A stretch of 64,000 nucleotides of DNA from NCBI RefSeq assembly GCF_030063455.1, contig NZ_JASITB010000001.1:1-64000 (forward strand). Direction: 5' to 3'. Positions 18,366-26,444 of the stretch are shown here, piece after piece. The position numbers and the translations under genes were made by a program. The notes below the pieces were generated by a model. The model did no database searches and had not been told where the DNA came from. It saw nothing but the letters and a program-made list of their open reading frames with translations. Every line of letters begins with the position of its first letter. The stretch's first letter is position 1. The stretch is from Cryobacterium sp. PH31-O1 (GTDB lineage: Bacteria; Actinomycetota; Actinomycetes; Actinomycetales; Microbacteriaceae).

Positions 18366-18637
18366 ACGAGGCCGAGGTCCGCTTTCACCTGTTCCCAAGG
18401 AGTCGGTTCGCTTTTCGTGCGACGCATCTCTTCACGGGATTCCTCAGCGGCACGAATATCGGCCATGTCTTCGGCCAATTCAATGAGACGCTCCAAATCG
18501 TCGACGTCGATAACAGCCGCGACTCGCCGCCCGCGGCGAGACAAGAAGACCGGCTCGTGCTCGGTGCGAGCGCGGTCGATGATTGATGCGAGCTGGTCGC
18601 GTGCATCAGAGACGCTGACGGGGACCGTGGTTGACAT
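18362..18637 (-). CDS. Phd/YefM family antitoxin
   Basis: A 91-residue antitoxin. The N-terminal Phd/YefM DNA-binding fold is recognisable in PVSVSDARDQLASII and FLSRRGRRVAAVID, while the acidic C-terminal tail would wrap and neutralise the RelE toxin. These proteins also repress their own promoter, and two TGTACA palindromes lie just upstream of the gene at the expected place. Confidence 0.9.
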   Translation of the reverse strand: MSTTVPVSVSDARDQLASIIDRARTEHEPVFLSRRGRRVAAVIDVDDLERLIELAEDMADIRAAEESREEMRRTKSEPTPWEQVKADLGLV

Positions 18638-18644
18638 GTTTCAA

Positions 18645-18691
18645 GCGTACATTCCACTCCCCAAATGTACAAGAGGTCTTCAAATGTACAA
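18645..18691 (-). promoter_or_regulatory. Promoter with TGTACA operators for the toxin-antitoxin operon
   Basis: Two copies of CAAATGTACAA (TGTACA at 18666-18671 and 18685-18690), 19 bases apart, with a partial third GTACAT at 18647. On the minus strand TTGTAC, a 16-base spacer and TACATT form a fair -35/-10 pair made from the same repeats, so a repressor bound there would block the polymerase. Confidence 0.6.
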
Positions 18692-18763
18692 TTTCTCTCT
18701 CGCACAGGGTTCTCATTGCCGGACCAGCCAATCCGGCAACGAGACAACTGTTGAGGGCCCCGA

Positions 18764-18925
18764 TCAATGGCCCGATTCGAATTGACGTTGAATAGTGCGG
18801 TAAACGGTCGACCTCGCGACGTTGAAGAGTTCCGCCAGGTCCGCGCTGGAGTGAAGGCCGGCGGTGTGGACTTCGATCAAGTGTTTCTGTTGCGCCACCG
18901 ACAGTTTGGGCTGTTTACCGCGAAG
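18764..18925 (-). pseudogene. C-terminal fragment of a serine recombinase
   Basis: Only the C-terminal helix-turn-helix of a resolvase/invertase remains: GKQPKLSVAQQKHLIEVH followed by LAELFNVARSTVYRTIQRQ. The catalytic domain is missing; the frame instead runs into the end of an insertion sequence, which supplies a fake N-terminus. Confidence 0.75.
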
Positions 18926-19047
18926 TGTTAACGCCGACCGAAAATAGGGCCAGTATCGCCGATTGAAAACAGGGCCACCAGCCACTATGGAGGGTGTAAG
19001 GCCCGGGGACTTCCCTGACACTTCGTGGTCAGGACATGCCTGACAGT
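18926..19047 (-). mobile_element. Abutting insertion-sequence ends (IS21-like and IS481-like)
   Basis: Two 20-base direct repeats, GCCGACCGAAAATAGGGCCA (18933) and GCCGATTGAAAACAGGGCCA (18958), have the look of the multiple terminal repeats of IS21-family elements. They are followed by CCTGACA at 19014-19020, and a second CCTGACA at 19039-19045 that would be the end of the next element. No istA or istB gene remains in the window. Confidence 0.55.
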
Positions 19048-19131
19048 TTATACTTCAGGTGTTTCAACTGGGGGCTGCGGGACCTTCCGGGGTCGGCCGC
19101 GTTTGTTGCCGTTGCCGTGGTAGGTGGAGAC
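19048..19131 (-). pseudogene. 3' end of an IS481-type transposase
   Basis: Reading the minus strand from about 19131 gives VSTYHGNGNKRGRPRKVPQ and ends at TAA (19050-19048). This is the basic C-terminal tail of an integrase-type (DDE) transposase. Only some 27 codons survive; the rest was lost where the element joins the ATPase fragment. Confidence 0.6.
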
Positions 19132-19519
19132 GATGCACGGGTTCTTCACCTATCTCGAGGACAATCCCGGCGTCAACGATCCAGTGTTTCATGAGCGCTC
19201 GCACGGTGAATCGTTTCTGGACCTCGTGGCTGCCCAGTCTCGGTATCCGGGCTTGTGGATTCTCGACGAGCCGGAATCAGCGCTGTCATTCACGGGATCA
19301 CTCGCCCTGCTGTGCGATCTCCGGGACATCCTTGCAGCCGGCGGGTCTCACGTGATTCTGTCCACTCATTCACCGATCCTTGCTTCGATCCCAGGTGCGC
19401 AGATCTACGAGGTCGAACCGTGGGGGTACCGTCCCTGCGCTTGGGACAACCTCGACCAGGTTCGCAATTGGCGATTGTTCCTGGACGATCCGCAACGGTA
19501 CTACCGGCACCCGCTCTGA
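19127..19519 (+). pseudogene. C-terminal fragment of an AAA/ABC-like ATPase
   Basis: About 130 residues carrying the Walker B-like LWILDEPESALSF and the switch histidine HVILSTHSPILAS of OLD/SMC-type predicted ATPases. The N-terminal half with the Walker A is absent. The 5' boundary falls exactly where the IS481 transposase tail begins on the other strand, so an insertion followed by deletion has cut the gene. It cannot bind ATP as it stands. Confidence 0.75.
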
Positions 19520-19656
19520 GGTCGACGGGCATAGCATTGCGGTTCATTCAACGGCCAGGTCTGCGGCCCTCGCACTGGATCGCGCAGGGCTCCGCAGTCG
19601 GGGTGGGCGGACAGGAACGGCGATAGTTCCGGCCCGAGCACGCTGTCGTCGCGTGC

Positions 19657-20251
19657 CTAGACCTCGCGGACGCCAATCACGGCCAGGAGCGCTTGGGGGC
19701 TCATGCTCAAGTCGGCAGCGCGCAGCCCTTCGAGATAGGTGGGGACGTCCTGGATCCAGTCGAATACGTGTGCCATCGGTGAGTGCGAACAACAACGCGT
19801 CGGAGAATAGACGGGTGACGCGTCCGTTGCCGTCCGTGAACGGATGCAGGTACACGAGACGGTGGTGCGCGTTCATCGCAATCCACTCGGGCGATGCCGT
19901 CTCGTTCTCGATCTGCCAGGCAATGGTTCCGAGCTCTTCCGGAAGTCGTTGCCGAAGCGACGCTGGCTCCACCCCGATGCTGAGTTCGCGTTGTCTCAGA
20001 ATTCCGGCTCATTGCCAGATCGAGCCGAAGCATGCTGCGTGGATGTCTTCCAGAGTCCCTGGCCGGGTGAGGTCCGCATGCCCGATCTCGTTATTTGCGA
20101 TCGCTAGCAGGAGGTCCTCGGACGCCGCGGCGATCGCGACCGTCTCCGCCTTAAAGACCTCGTCCATGGTGGCGAACGAGACTCCGCGCACGAAGGCGAC
20201 GAGGTCGTCAGGGTTGACGGGAGTCCCGGAATAGGGTGAGGGCGCCGCCAC
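19657..20251 (-). pseudogene. Fic domain toxin, broken by a stop and a frameshift
   Basis: Fic proteins transfer AMP to target proteins. GTG 20251 starts two bases after the antitoxin stop. The frame reads through FGSIWQ and then hits TGA (20011-20009) where the family has Trp (QWAGILRQRELSIG continues in the same frame). The catalytic loop HPFTDGNGRVTR is intact. Near 19790, after ALTDGT, the frame shifts and the true C-terminus VFDWIQDVPTYLEGLRAADL continues in another frame to TAG at 19657. Two lesions make it a pseudogene unless recoded. Confidence 0.85.
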
Positions 20252-20252
20252 T

Positions 20253-20435
20253 TTAGGCGCTGCGGCGGGCCTTGATCGACGCGATGAGCGTCGAACGGTG
20301 CTCCGCGCGCACCACGGGGACAGGCACACTGCGGGTTGCACGACCTTCGATTGCCATGGTTCGTTGCGTTGAGCGCACTACGAGCGCGCGCAGGGCCGCT
20401 CGATCGATGGAACCGTTCTGTTGCTTAATGGACAA
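20253..20435 (-). CDS. Fic-associated antitoxin (VbhA/FicA-like)
   Basis: A 60-residue ORF directly upstream of the Fic gene. It contains TMAIEG, which fits the Fic-inhibitory motif (S/T)xxxE(G/N) that plugs the Fic ATP pocket, and so identifies it as a class I Fic antitoxin. I choose TTG 20435 because AGGAGG lies eight bases before it; the in-frame GTG at 20444 overlaps that site. The antitoxin is intact while the toxin is broken. Confidence 0.65.
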   Translation of the reverse strand: MSIKQQNGSIDRAALRALVVRSTQRTMAIEGRATRSVPVPVVRAEHRSTLIASIKARRSA

Positions 20436-20517
20436 GGTCGTCACCTCCTAAGTAATTGGATCGCTCAGGTGATTATATGCCGCGGTCCCGCACAACTCCA
20501 TGGGGCTCCCGCCGGTC

Positions 20518-20923
20518 CTATGTGGGCAGCGAGGGAACGACGCGTCGTCGCCGCGCGCGATTTTGTCGCTGTCGTTTCGGCACGATCACCGGAGTGAAAG
20601 TGCCATCCCGGTCACGAGGCACCTGAATGGTCACCGGCCCCGCCGACGGACTGATCACCGTTTTGGGCCGGGCCCCGTTGCGCACGTTCGAGTCGTCACG
20701 CTCATCGGGGGGCACGGTTCTTCTCATGGCCGAGATGCCCGGTCAATTCCTCGTTCAGCGCCGTCTCCAGGAACGTTTTCGTGAACTGGCCCAACAGCCC
20801 ATTCGGGCCATCCAAGGTCAGGCCCTGCTCCTTAGCCAGGCGCACCCATTCCTTCGCCGCCACCGCCTCACGAGTGGGCTCATTTTTCGTCTTCTTCGTC
20901 ACAGCATCAAGTGTCGTCATCAC
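20518..20923 (-). pseudogene. 5' part of an IS256-family transposase, frameshifted
   Basis: The minus-strand frame from 20923 gives the N-terminal region of a mutator-type transposase (LLGQFTKTFLETALNEELTGHLGHEKN). It shifts frame near 20715 and goes on as NVRNGARPKTVISPSAGPV and VPRDRDGTFTPVIVPKRQR. After that the similarity is lost, so the DDE catalytic part is missing. Confidence 0.75.
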
Positions 20924-20977
20924 GGCACCTTTCCCGCCAGACCCACGTCCAGCGCAATGGATGCGTCCTAAATGGTG

Positions 20978-21324
20978 CCAGACTGCCGATCTCCTCCAGC
21001 ACGAGTGGCGCGGTGGTGGAGTATGGAGCCAGCGTTCCGTAAGGCGATGCGGCGGGCCGTCGCGATCAGGTCTTCAACGAGAGCGGACTGCTGGAGCAGC
21101 TTGGGGGGACGCCGGTGAGCTTCCAGAATCCGAAATACACGCGCATGGAAATCGAGAATGTGGCCAGGCCTTGCGCAAGGCCGGCAAAGACCCAGGTCCT
21201 GCGTGCTGGGCCAGAAACACCGAATGAGGGATACCCCCCTGCGCACCGCCGCCGCCAAGCGCCGGCTGCGCGCCCGCCCTGACTTCGGCGGGACAACCAA
21301 GCCACGCAAAATCCTTTTCCGGCT
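20978..21324. other. Unassigned fragment region
   Basis: No intact gene. One plus-strand frame near 21068-21160 reads QVFNESGLLEQLGGTPVSF and looks protein-like, but it has no start and soon ends, so it is probably another scrap of a mobile element or a displaced gene. Confidence 0.3.
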
Positions 21325-22215
21325 CTACAGCAGCAGCGCCGAACTCGCCCGACGCAATTCGCGCACCCCCGGGTGATCGTCGCCGGTGCGCGTGCACAGC
21401 TTGATGGTGCACGGCTCAATGTCATGAATGGGAATGAACTCCACGTCGGCGCCGGCATAGTAGGACGCAATCGAGGTGGTCGTAATGGCGATGGCGCGGC
21501 CGGTAGCCACCAGCTGCAATTCTTCGTCCATGGTGTGAATAATGGGCCCGTACCGCACTGGCCGGCCGCTGGGCCGCGGGTCGACCGCCCACCAGTTCAT
21601 CCAGTCTTCGGTCATGTGATCGGCACCCACGTGCTCGTCGTCGTCGAGGTCATTGATCGAGACGCTGACCCGGCCTACCAGCGCATGCTCGCGGTGCACG
21701 GCTACCACGCGCGGCTCGGTTCCGATGGGCTCCAGGGTGAGGCCGTCCACCATGGGGATGGGGGGTATGACGAAGGATGCGTCAACCAATCCGCTGGCCA
21801 CGGCGGTCAATTGTTCGGGCCAGCTCAGCTGTTTGAGCTCGATCCGAGTGTCCAACCGCCGCAACAGGGCGGTGGCGTGCTGGGTGCCGCCGGCAATGAA
21901 CCCCACGCGCAGGGTGTGATCACGACTGCGCGCAAACCGGGCCAGATCTACCGCAGCATCCTGCGCTGAGTCAAGCAAACGGCGGGCGTGTGGCATAAAG
22001 GCTACCCCGGCCGGTGTCAGCGTGAGCGGGTGTGAATCACGATTGATCAGGCGAAAACCCAGCGATTGTTCCAGGCGGCGAATTTGCTGGCTGAGGGCGG
22101 GCGCCGTCACAAAGAGTTTCGCGGCGGTTCGGCCAAAATGGCCTTCCTCCATCACGCTCACGAACGCGCTGAGCGATCTCAGGTTAATGTCCAAGCCCGA
22201 AACGTCTTCGTTCAC
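21325..22215 (-). CDS. LysR family transcriptional regulator
   Basis: An N-terminal winged HTH (LRSLSAFVSVMEEGHFGRTA, then LSQQIRRLEQSLGFRLINR) and a C-terminal co-inducer domain with two lobes, 296 residues in all. GTG 22215 is chosen because AGGAGG stands seven bases upstream; the in-frame GTG at 22224 overlaps that site. It is transcribed away from the SDR-FMO operon, the normal arrangement for a LysR protein that controls its divergent neighbours, here probably induced by the substrate of the oxidative pathway. Confidence 0.92.
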   Translation of the reverse strand: MNEDVSGLDINLRSLSAFVSVMEEGHFGRTAAKLFVTAPALSQQIRRLEQSLGFRLINRDSHPLTLTPAGVAFMPHARRLLDSAQDAAVDLARFARSRDHTLRVGFIAGGTQHATALLRRLDTRIELKQLSWPEQLTAVASGLVDASFVIPPIPMVDGLTLEPIGTEPRVVAVHREHALVGRVSVSINDLDDDEHVGADHMTEDWMNWWAVDPRPSGRPVRYGPIIHTMDEELQLVATGRAIAITTTSIASYYAGADVEFIPIHDIEPCTIKLCTRTGDDHPGVRELRRASSALLL

Positions 22216-22393
22216 GCGCGCCACCTCCTTCTCTGCAGGTGTTCACAGTGTAGGTGGCAGGCGTGGGGCACCCGATAAGAAGTTCGTTCGTGTGCGCACG
22301 TTTTGCGACATGTACATAGCGGCACCGGTCGCCAAGACTCAAGGCAGATCAACGGCGAGCCAGTCTCGCTCCACCACTCAAAGAGGAGTCGTA

Positions 22394-23167
22394 GTGAATT
22401 CAACAGTCGTAATCGTCACCGGAGCAGCAGGCGGACTGGGGGCGGCGATCGCCGCTCGTGTGGCCGAAGATTTCGACGTCGTGGTGGTCTCCGACATTCA
22501 GGAGAAGGCGCTCGGCGCTCTTGCTGAAAAGATCGGCGGCACAGCTCGCATCGTGGCCGTCGTCTGCGACGTGAGTGATCCCGAGCAGGTCACCGCACTG
22601 TATGAACGGGCCAGCCAGGAGGGCGCCGTGACCGGGCTGGTGAACGCCGCCGGTATCGGCAATTTCACCGGGTTTGACGATCTCACGACCGAGCAGTGGG
22701 ACCGCGTGTTCGCTATCAACACTCGCGGCACCTTCTTGATGTGCCAGGGGTTTGTGCGCGTTGCGACAGCACCGGCATCCATTGTCAATATTTCCTCGAT
22801 CGGTGCCCGGTCTGGTAACGACGTACTGGCCCACTATGGAGCCTCCAAGGCCGCGGTCATTGAACTCAGCCACAGCGTTGCGCGTGCGTATGGACGCAAG
22901 GGCATCCGCTCGAATGCGCTCATGCCCGGTTTTATCTACACCGACATGTGGCGCAATAGCGTGCCGTTCATGCGCGAGCACAACCCCGAGTTGGAGGGCG
23001 TGACCGACGAGCAGATCTTCGCGGGCATCGTGGACCAGAACGTGCCGATGGGCCGCCCGCAGCAGCCAGAAGACGTGGCCGAAGCCGCCGCCTTCTTCTT
23101 GAGCGAACGGGCCAAAAACATCACCGGTCAAACCCTGGCCGTTGATGGCGGCACCATTCTCACCTAG
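22394..23167 (+). CDS. Short-chain dehydrogenase/reductase
   Basis: NAD(P)-dependent oxidoreductase of 257 residues: cofactor loop TGAAGGLG at residues 9-16, structural NAAG, catalytic Ser in ISSIGAR and the YxxxK pair in HYGASK near residues 148-152. The C-terminus ends with the typical TGQTLAVDGG. GTG 22394 lies behind AGAGGAG. Likely co-transcribed with the monooxygenase 40 bases downstream and controlled by the divergent LysR gene. It probably oxidises or reduces an alcohol or ketone in the same pathway; the substrate is unknown. Confidence 0.92.
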   Translation: MNSTVVIVTGAAGGLGAAIAARVAEDFDVVVVSDIQEKALGALAEKIGGTARIVAVVCDVSDPEQVTALYERASQEGAVTGLVNAAGIGNFTGFDDLTTEQWDRVFAINTRGTFLMCQGFVRVATAPASIVNISSIGARSGNDVLAHYGASKAAVIELSHSVARAYGRKGIRSNALMPGFIYTDMWRNSVPFMREHNPELEGVTDEQIFAGIVDQNVPMGRPQQPEDVAEAAAFFLSERAKNITGQTLAVDGGTILT

Positions 23168-23207
23168 CAGCCACCCTCCTTTGACCTTGACGAGAAAGAG
23201 AAATCTC

Positions 23208-24629
23208 ATGACTGACGAACTTCCTACCCGCTATTTGATTATCGGTGCCGGTGTAAACGGCCTTATCGCCGCCCGCGCCTTTCTCCGGTACGGCATCGAG
23301 GTGGACATTATCGAGCGCCACGCCCGCCTCGGCGGGCTCTGGGACATGGACAATCCCGGTACGCCCATGTACGAAACCTGCAGCATGATTTCTTCACGGG
23401 TGGCGGGCGGGTTCGTGGGATACCCCATGTCGACTGACCTTCCGATGTATCCGCGCTGGTCTGACCTGTACGCCTATATTCAGGATTTTGCTCGCGAGTT
23501 TCAGCTGGAGCAGCTGTGCGAGTTTGGCCTGTCGGTGGTCACGGCCACGCCCGTGCAGACCGCGGACGGCCAGTACTGGGAGGTGCTGCTCTCCACCGGC
23601 GAAACCCGCAAGTATCGCGGAATTTTCACGGCGACCGGTGCGCAGTGGCAGCCCCTGGTGCCCAGTGTTCTCGGGCTCGAATCATTCACCGGCCGGGCCA
23701 TTCACGCCAAGGAGTACCGCTCAACCGAAGAGCTTAAGGGCAAGCGGGTGCTCGTGGTCGGTGCCGGGAACAGCGGTGTGGATATCGCTTCCGACGCGGC
23801 TTTTCACGCGGAGGCCGCCTTCTTGTCTACCCGGCGCCCGTACTACTTCTTTCCCAAGCAGATCTTCGGCGTTGCCCTGCCCGACCTCTTCGACGGTCGG
23901 GCACAGATCACACCGCGGCCCTGGATGGAAGGCCTCGAACCCGCTGACTTTATGGACGTCGTGCTCTCGACCGTTGGCGACCTCTCGATCTACGGGCTGC
24001 CGGTACCCGAGGGTCCCGTTGGTGAAACCCACCCGATCGTGAGCAACACTGTGTTGCACGCCTTCTCCCATGGACTTCTCACCCGGCATCCGGATCTTGA
24101 GCGCATCGACGGCTCTACTGTGCACTTTCAAGACGGAACCTCGGAAGAAATCGACCTCATTGTTTTCGCTACCGGTTACGAGGTGCACTACGACTTTCTC
24201 CCCGACGGCCTCGTCGAGTACCGCCGCGGACACCCGCACCTGCACCTCGGCGTGTTCTTTCCCGGCGTTGAGGGCATCTATTCCGGCGGCACGCTGCACG
24301 CGGCGGTCGGCGCGGGCTGGACGGTCTTCGACTACTTCGCCAACTTCGCAGCAGCGGATGCCCACGCCACCCTCACCGGAGAAAACGCGGAGGGCTTGCG
24401 CCGCTTTCGAACCGAGTACAACCCCGACATGACGGCGGGCTTTCCCTTCGTTGATACTCCGCGCAACGAGAACCAGTACGACGCGCAAATGTTGTTGGCC
24501 ACCATTCCGGATGCCGCGAGAAACGAATTTGGTATCTCCATGCCGACCGGATTCGACGACGAGGAGTTCTACGCGGCCCTGCCGCGGGCAAGTCGCGCGC
24601 CGGCTGTGGCAAGCGCAGCGGCGGCGTAG
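23208..24629 (+). CDS. Flavin-containing monooxygenase
   Basis: 473 residues with two dinucleotide-binding motifs: the FAD motif GAGVNG at residue 13 and the NADPH motif GAGNSG near residue 185, and between them the FMO fingerprint FTGRAIHAKEYR. The late ATGYE motif is also present. This fits class B FMO rather than a Baeyer-Villiger type I enzyme, whose fingerprint ends WP. ATG 23208 is preceded by GAGAAAGAG. Such enzymes oxygenate soft nucleophiles or ketones with O2 and NADPH. With the SDR it forms a small catabolic or detoxification unit. Confidence 0.9.
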   Translation: MTDELPTRYLIIGAGVNGLIAARAFLRYGIEVDIIERHARLGGLWDMDNPGTPMYETCSMISSRVAGGFVGYPMSTDLPMYPRWSDLYAYIQDFAREFQLEQLCEFGLSVVTATPVQTADGQYWEVLLSTGETRKYRGIFTATGAQWQPLVPSVLGLESFTGRAIHAKEYRSTEELKGKRVLVVGAGNSGVDIASDAAFHAEAAFLSTRRPYYFFPKQIFGVALPDLFDGRAQITPRPWMEGLEPADFMDVVLSTVGDLSIYGLPVPEGPVGETHPIVSNTVLHAFSHGLLTRHPDLERIDGSTVHFQDGTSEEIDLIVFATGYEVHYDFLPDGLVEYRRGHPHLHLGVFFPGVEGIYSGGTLHAAVGAGWTVFDYFANFAAADAHATLTGENAEGLRRFRTEYNPDMTAGFPFVDTPRNENQYDAQMLLATIPDAARNEFGISMPTGFDDEEFYAALPRASRAPAVASAAAA

Positions 24630-24683
24630 GCCGCGGCGCGCAGCAGGCCGCCTTCCTTCGCATCCGCTTGGCAACTTCGACAT

Positions 24684-24740
24684 GGCCTGTTTATTCCGAG
24701 GTATCTCGTCGCGAAGACGACACTTCGGAATATACAGGCC
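24684..24740. repeat. Long inverted repeat (nested hairpin)
   Basis: GGCCTGTTTATTCCGA (24684-24699) pairs with TCGGAATATACAGGCC (24725-24740) with one mismatch, and inside it TCGTC pairs with GACGA. It lies 55 bases after the monooxygenase stop. It could be a T-less terminator or a remnant of a small mobile repeat. Confidence 0.6.
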
Positions 24741-25375
24741 TTCTCGGCGGGCGCTACCTTCGATAATCAGCGCATCCCGGACTCCCGGCATCTCGGCGGC
24801 CCGACGGGGCGGCATCTCGGCGGGGCGGCGGGCGCGCCCTGCTGGCTAGAAGCTTTCACTATGGGCGTCTGCCGACAGGTCAAGCGCATGGCGACAGCGA
24901 CCTGTTTGTCGTCCCGCGGCAAACCCTGCACGATGACCGCCTTGAACGCGCACTTGTGAGCGAGGCAACCGTCCTCGCTAAGCAGAATCTGCGTTCGGGT
25001 GAGGTGGCAGAGTGCATCCGTAGGGTCAGTTCTGCCGTGGACTGTACGGGCTGTTGCATGTGAAACGGTATGGAACTATCGAGCAGAACGTTGTGATCCG
25101 AGTTCCCTGCCGGGTGCGCAGGCTTTTCTATGCCGGAAGTGTCGATACTCCGTCGGAATCGTCGGCTGTTTTGCCAACTCGACGTGATCCGGCGCTCGCA
25201 TCAGCCCCTCGATCTCTGCTCGGTTCTCACGCAGCGCCTTGGCATCAGGTCGTATTTGCCGCCGATGCTGCCTGTGGGTCGCGCGCTGGCTCCGGGCCGA
25301 TCCCCTCGGGCACGATCCGCGCTAGAGAATGGCGCTGTGTAAGCCAGGAACGTCCCTTGCGGGCGGTGGTGATTG
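24741..25375. other. Intergenic stretch without supportable genes
   Basis: Contains a GC-rich low-complexity segment with repeated GGCATCTCGGCGG near 24787-24828, and otherwise no frame with coding character. The regulatory region of the CmtR operon occupies its right end. Confidence 0.5.
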
Positions 25376-25409
25376 GTCAGCATCTGCTGTAATGTCAGTG
25401 GATGCTGAC
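25376..25409 (+). promoter_or_regulatory. Inverted repeat spanning the cmtR-like start codon
   Basis: GTCAGCATC (25376-25384) and GATGCTGAC (25401-25409) are perfect 9-base inverted repeats; the second arm includes the ATG at 25402. ArsR-type sensors bind such dyads to repress themselves, so this is a candidate operator. Confidence 0.45.
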
Positions 25410-25755
25410 TATTGCCTCGCGGGTGGACGTTATGAACCGGTTGGGTCGAGCGATGGCTGATCCGACCAGGTCGCGAATCTTGCTCGTCCTGCTCGATGGT
25501 CCGGGATATCCGGGTGCGTTGGCGAGTGAGCTCGGATTGACACGGTCGAACGTATCCAACCACCTGTCCTGCCTAAGAGGCTGCGGAATCGTAGCCGCCG
25601 TTCCTGAGGGACGTTTGACTCGCTATGAGATCGCGGATGCTCACGTGACCAAGGCGCTGCTTGCCCTGATGGATGTGGTGCTCGCTGTCGATGACGGTGT
25701 CGGCTGCGTTGATCCGGCCTGCGACGTACCGCTGTGTTGCGGGACCGCTGAGTGA
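25402..25755 (+). CDS. ArsR/SmtB family metal sensor, CmtR type
   Basis: A 117-residue winged-helix repressor. The cysteines of CmtR-type Cd/Pb sensors are visible: two in the recognition helix region (HLSCLRGCG) and a C-terminal cluster (GVGCVDPACDVPLCC). Metal binding there releases DNA. It is translationally coupled (GTGA) to a cation transporter, which is its evident target. The richer Cys cluster at the C-terminus than in CmtR itself may alter metal preference. Confidence 0.88.
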   Translation: MLTIASRVDVMNRLGRAMADPTRSRILLVLLDGPGYPGALASELGLTRSNVSNHLSCLRGCGIVAAVPEGRLTRYEIADAHVTKALLALMDVVLAVDDGVGCVDPACDVPLCCGTAE

Positions 25756-26438
25756 GCCTTCCTGCCGAAGACCTCGTGGTTGAGACCCAGCCTGACCGAA
25801 CACAGATTCTCCGTCGCCGAATCCGGTGGATCGTTGCGGCGACCATTGCCTACAACGTGATCGAAGCGATCATTGCGATCGCGGCGGGAAGTGTGGCGTC
25901 TTCAGTGGCCCTCATCGGATTTGGCCTCGACTCTATCGTTGAGGTCCTCTCCGCGGCCGCAGTCGCGTGGCAGTTCGCGGCCCCCGATCCAGAGAAGCGG
26001 GAGAAGACCGCGCTGCGAGTCATTGCGTGGGCGTTCTTCGCTCTCGCCGCGTACGTGACCGTCGACGCCGGGCTGTCTTTGTTCGGTTTTCGGGAAGCGG
26101 AACACAGCACGGTCGGCATCGCGCTGGCCGCGGTCAGTCTTCTGGTGATGCCCTTTCTAAGCTTCGCCGAACGACGCGCCGGCCGGGAGCTGGGCAGTGC
26201 CTCGGCGGTCGCTGACTCGAAGCAAACCCTGATCTGCTCGTACCTCTCCGCCGCGGTGCTGGTCGGGCTGCTGCTAAATACCCTTTTCGGGTGGGCGTGG
26301 GCAGACTCGATCGCAGCGCTCGTAATTGTGGTCTTCGCCGTCAGAGAAGGCCTCGAGGCGTGGCGTGGTGACGCCTGCACAGTGCCCGTGGCTGCTCTGA
26401 CTGGGGAACGCGACATCGACCACGAAGACTGCTGCTAA
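25752..26438 (+). CDS. Cation transporter of the CDF-like type
   Basis: 228 residues, about six membrane segments, with family landmarks GFGLDSIVEVLS in the second helix and ADSIAALVIVVFAVREG in the fifth. The conserved acidic residues in these helices are the usual metal ligands. The C-terminus ends DHEDCC, a possible metal-handling tail. Start is GTG overlapping the cmtR-like stop. Predicted to export the metal sensed by the upstream regulator, probably Cd, Pb or Zn. Confidence 0.85.
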   Translation: MSLPAEDLVVETQPDRTQILRRRIRWIVAATIAYNVIEAIIAIAAGSVASSVALIGFGLDSIVEVLSAAAVAWQFAAPDPEKREKTALRVIAWAFFALAAYVTVDAGLSLFGFREAEHSTVGIALAAVSLLVMPFLSFAERRAGRELGSASAVADSKQTLICSYLSAAVLVGLLLNTLFGWAWADSIAALVIVVFAVREGLEAWRGDACTVPVAALTGERDIDHEDCC

Positions 26439-26444
26439 ACCGGA

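Noticed and set aside
24787..24828. GGCATCTCGGCGG repeats as a possible CRISPR or satellite
   Set aside because: Only two or three short imperfect units with no spacers of constant length.
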